Positions 6,647-8,812 of a stretch of DNA of 8,812 bases are shown piece by piece. This DNA is from Bacillota bacterium (lineage in GTDB: Bacteria > Bacillota > Clostridia > Peptostreptococcales > Anaerovoracaceae). Numbering within the stretch: the stretch's first letter is position 1; every line of letters begins with the position of its first letter. The translations under genes were made by a program, and so were the position numbers. The DNA is taken from NCBI GenBank assembly GCA_016284485.1, contig JAEEOX010000193.1, positions 1 through 8,812 of the forward strand. Direction: 5' to 3'. The notes under the pieces were generated by a model that saw only the letters and a list, made by a program, of their open reading frames with translations, did no database searches and was not told the DNA's origin.

Positions 6647-7054
6647 ATGACAGACAAGGAATTATACAGGATCGCCAAGGAAATGACCAAGATGAGCTAT
6701 GCTCCCTTCAGCCACTTCTGCGTGGGAGCTGCTCTTGAGTGCAAGGACGGCACCGTGTTCACGGGCTGCAACGTGGAGAACTCATCCCTGGGTGCCACCA
6801 TGTGCGCCGAGAGAACAGCAATGTGCAAAGCCATTTCCGAGGGACACAGAGACTTCGCCAAGGTGATGATCACATCCTCCGGCGGAGAGGCATGGCCCTG
6901 CGGCATCTGCAGACAGTTCATGAAGGAATTCTGCGACGATGATTTCATCATCATGACCGCTGCGGACGAGGACCACATCAGAAGATATACCATGGATGAA
7001 ATACTGCCTGAGGGATTCAGGCTCAGAGGAGAGGCCTTTGGAGAGACATTTTGA
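6647..7054 (+). CDS. cdd: cytidine deaminase
   Basis: Deaminates cytidine and deoxycytidine to uridine and deoxyuridine in pyrimidine salvage. The 135 residues match the small homotetrameric class. The zinc ligands are Cys53 (MCAERTA), Cys85 and Cys88 (PCGICRQF), with Glu55 as proton shuttle and the substrate-binding TGCNVENSS segment (Asn42, Glu44). I placed the start at ATG 6647, which has GAGGAG five to six bases upstream and begins MTDKELYRIA. An in-frame ATG at 6614, inside ybeY, would add 11 residues foreign to the family. cdd normally sits close to era in Firmicutes; here phoH lies between them and overlaps the cdd 3' end. Confidence 0.96.
   Translation: MTDKELYRIAKEMTKMSYAPFSHFCVGAALECKDGTVFTGCNVENSSLGATMCAERTAMCKAISEGHRDFAKVMITSSGGEAWPCGICRQFMKEFCDDDFIIMTAADEDHIRRYTMDEILPEGFRLRGEAFGETF
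7025..7034 (+). promoter_or_regulatory. ribosome binding site deciding the phoH TTG start
   Basis: AGAGGAGAGG lies inside the cdd coding end, with AGGAG six bases before TTG at 7038. It is the best Shine-Dalgarno near the phoH 5' end and the main reason for preferring TTG over the upstream ATG at 6996. Confidence 0.65.
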
Positions 7055-8039
7055 CGTACCGGAAGGTATAGACGTAAAGGAACTGTTCGGCAACCTTGAC
7101 AGGAATCTCAGGGTCCTGAAGGAGTCCACAGGAGTGGACGTGGTCCAGAGAGGAAGTGAACTGGTGCTTCTCAAAGACCAGTCTGAGACGGACATGGAAG
7201 ATAATGCGGAAGCTGATCTTGACGTGGCCGAAAGAGTCATGAACGAGTACGTGGAGCAGCTTTTGCAGGGCGCTCCCATAGATTCCCAGAAAGCCTCTTA
7301 CATCGTGGCTCTGGCCAAGGACGGACTTTCATACAGGGAGTCCAAGGTGGGAAACGACGTGATCTGCTTCACCCACTCAGGCAAGCCCCTTAAACCCAAG
7401 ACACTGGGTCAGAAGGAATATGCAAAAGCCATGCGCGAGAGGGAAGTGGTCTTCGGCATCGGTCCCGCGGGAACCGGCAAGACCTACCTGGCTGTGGCCA
7501 TGGCCTGCAGCGCCCTCAAGCAAAAGATGGTGGAGAAGATCGTCCTCACCAGACCTGCTGTTGAGGCAGGTGAGAGGCTTGGATTCCTTCCGGGAGACCT
7601 GCAGGAGAAGGTGGACCCGTATCTCAGGCCGCTTTACGATGCCCTCTATGATGTTTTGGGCAGAGATCAGGCGCTGAGGCTGAAGGAGAGGGAGACCATC
7701 GAGATCGTACCCCTGGCATACATGAGAGGACGTACTCTGGACAACGCCTTCATCATACTGGATGAGGCCCAGAACACCACCAAGGAACAGATGAAGATGT
7801 TCCTGACCAGGATGGGCTTCGGGTCCCGCATGGTGATAACCGGAGACAAGACCCAGATCGACCTTCCCAGAGGCAGGAGATCCGGGCTTCTGGAGGCTGA
7901 ACGAGTGCTGAAGTCCGTGAACGACATAGCTTTCTGCTATCTCAGGGACACCGACGTGGTCCGTCACGAACTGGTGAGAAAGATCGTAAACGCATACGAC
8001 ACATATTACCGTAAACATCCTGAAGAGGAAGAAGAGTAG
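7038..8039 (+). CDS. phoH: PhoH-family ATPase (PhoH/YbeZ type)
   Basis: A P-loop ATPase of the PhoH/YbeZ family, tied functionally and genetically to YbeY and proposed to act as an RNA helicase-like partner in ribosome or RNA metabolism. About 333 residues. The N-terminal part (about 1-115) is the KH-like region of this subfamily (FDVPEGIDVKELFGNLDRN). Walker A GPAGTGKT is at residues 142-149, followed by the TRPAVEAGERLGFLPGDLQEK signature. Walker B FIILDEAQN is at 238-246, and a TGDKTQIDLPRG motif starts near 268. The C-terminus is acidic (PEEEEE). The start is uncertain. An ATG at 6996 would overlap cdd by 59 bases with a poor ribosome binding site. TTG at 7038 has AGGAG six bases upstream and gives a family-like N-terminus, so I prefer it; it overlaps cdd by 17 bases. 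Confidence 0.93.
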   Translation: MERHFDVPEGIDVKELFGNLDRNLRVLKESTGVDVVQRGSELVLLKDQSETDMEDNAEADLDVAERVMNEYVEQLLQGAPIDSQKASYIVALAKDGLSYRESKVGNDVICFTHSGKPLKPKTLGQKEYAKAMREREVVFGIGPAGTGKTYLAVAMACSALKQKMVEKIVLTRPAVEAGERLGFLPGDLQEKVDPYLRPLYDALYDVLGRDQALRLKERETIEIVPLAYMRGRTLDNAFIILDEAQNTTKEQMKMFLTRMGFGSRMVITGDKTQIDLPRGRRSGLLEAERVLKSVNDIAFCYLRDTDVVRHELVRKIVNAYDTYYRKHPEEEEE

Positions 8040-8043
8040 AGCG

Positions 8044-8048
8044 GGAGG
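8044..8048 (+). promoter_or_regulatory. ribosome binding site deciding the era TTG start
   Basis: GGAGG lies six bases before TTG at 8055, in the 15-base gap after phoH. It makes TTG the obvious start of era; no ATG or GTG is available at a comparable place. Confidence 0.85.
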
Positions 8049-8054
8049 AACGTT

Positions 8055-8812
8055 TTGAAATCAGGATTCATAGGAATAATCGGAAGACCCAACGTGGGAA
8101 AGTCCACGCTGCTCAATTCGATCCTGGGAGAAAAGATCGCCATCACCACTGACAAGCCTCAGACAACCAGAAACGTCATAAGGGGAATATATACCCGCAT
8201 CGACGAGAGAGCCGAGAGGACAGAGACGGACAACGTGCTGGACGCCTTTTTCGGCCACTCCGGGGGACAGGGAGCACCCACCGAGGGAGTTCAGATGGTC
8301 TTCATCGATACCCCGGGCATCCATAAGCCCAGGACCAAACTGGGAAACTTCATGACGGATTCTGCCCTGGGGACCATGAGGGAAGTGGACGTGATCCTTT
8401 TCCTTGTGGATTCCGTACAGGAGAGCGGCGGAGGAGACAGATTCATCCTCGAGAGACTTGAGTCAGTGAAGACGCCCAAGTTTTTGCTTATAAACAAGAC
8501 GGATACCATGGATCCGGGCACCTTCAAAAAGATTTACGATCACTACGATCAGATGGGGATCTTCACGGAGATCATGGGCATAAGCGCCCTTAAGGGGGCA
8601 GGGGTCGATGACCTTCTCTCGAAGCTGGAGGCTCTGCTTCCCGAGGGACCCATGTACTTCCCTGAAGGCATGGTCACCGACGATCCCGAGAGATTCGTGG
8701 TAAGCGAGATCATCAGGGAGAAGCTCCTCATGTATCTCAACGACGAGATCCCTCACGGGACGGCTGTGGAGATCGAATCTTTTGAGAACGGTACGGACCG
8801 CAACGGCGATGA
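8055..8812 (+). CDS. era: GTPase Era, 3' end missing (partial), with an insertion in the G domain
   Basis: An essential GTPase that binds the 3' end of 16S rRNA and checks 30S assembly. The frame runs open from TTG at 8055 to the window end (252 complete codons). The GTPase motifs are all present: G1 GRPNVGKST (residues 10-18), switch I KPQTTRN (34-40), G3 DTPG (85-88), G4 NKTD and G5 ISALKGAG. It then enters the KH RNA-binding domain (ERFVVSEIIREKL, near residue 220), which is cut off. Between switch I and DTPG there are about 28 extra residues compared with E. coli Era: the G1 glycine to DTPG aspartate distance is 75 rather than 47. The extra part covers roughly residues 48-78 and is charged, then glycine-rich (RTETDNVLDAFFGHSGGQG). 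It keeps frame and does not disturb any motif. It follows phoH by 15 bases in the same operon. Confidence 0.95.
   Translation, partial: MKSGFIGIIGRPNVGKSTLLNSILGEKIAITTDKPQTTRNVIRGIYTRIDERAERTETDNVLDAFFGHSGGQGAPTEGVQMVFIDTPGIHKPRTKLGNFMTDSALGTMREVDVILFLVDSVQESGGGDRFILERLESVKTPKFLLINKTDTMDPGTFKKIYDHYDQMGIFTEIMGISALKGAGVDDLLSKLEALLPEGPMYFPEGMVTDDPERFVVSEIIREKLLMYLNDEIPHGTAVEIESFENGTDRNGD

Noticed and set aside
7377..8018. A 213-codon - strand open frame opposite phoH
   Set aside because: It is complementary to the Walker-motif region of phoH, with no domain signature of its own.
1..8812. Mobile element, CRISPR array, phage or defence genes
   Set aside because: No transposase, integrase, spaced direct repeats, terminal inverted repeats or toxin-antitoxin pair was seen; all coding space is taken by core genes.

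Overview
The window is a dense block of conserved bacterial housekeeping genes with 11 protein genes. The first (glpK) and the last (era) are cut by the window edges. The gene families, strong GGAGG-type ribosome binding sites, TTG starts, and the PrmA/MtaB, S21/YqeY and YbeY/Cdd/PhoH/Era neighbourhoods all point to a Firmicute, most likely an anaerobic member of the Clostridia. Base composition is a little over half G+C by eye. Arginine is written almost only as AGA/AGG (20 of 21 Arg codons in the glpK fragment by hand count). That would suit a Family XIII/Anaerovoracaceae-like lineage, but this placement is a guess.

Region 1 (2-4047, + strand): glpK (3' part), prmA, mtaB and a HIT-family gene, with gaps of 0, 35 and 24 bases, look like one transcription unit. 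It couples a glycerol metabolic gene to a ribosomal-protein methyltransferase (PrmA, L11) and a tRNA A37 methylthiotransferase (MtaB). It ends at a strong hairpin at 4071-4096 that is built to terminate from both sides.

Region 2 (4103-4761, - strand): yqeY and rpsU (S21, 59 residues) form a short operon read rpsU then yqeY, convergent to region 1. A near-consensus sigma-A promoter (TTGAAA, 17 bases, TATAAT) precedes rpsU.

Region 3 (4762-4967): a 206-base divergent control region. The rpsU promoter points left and a plausible promoter (TTGTAA, 17 bases, TAAAAT) points right. An 18-base near-palindrome fills the space between the two -35 boxes.

Region 4 (4968-8812, + strand): an iron-containing alcohol dehydrogenase, ybeY, cdd, phoH and era, with gaps of 15 and 8 bases, an overlap of about 17 bases, and a 15-base gap. 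YbeY, PhoH and Era act in rRNA maturation and ribosome assembly or quality control, and Cdd salvages pyrimidines. Both phoH and era probably start at TTG.

I found no mobile element, CRISPR array, tRNA/rRNA, phage gene or defence system. I see no clearly new multi-gene system. The observations most worth a second look are a 28-residue insertion in the Era GTPase domain between switch I and the DTPG motif, the palindrome between the divergent promoters, the shuffled order of the ybeY/cdd/phoH/era cluster under an alcohol dehydrogenase, and a 15-residue acidic insertion in glycerol kinase.
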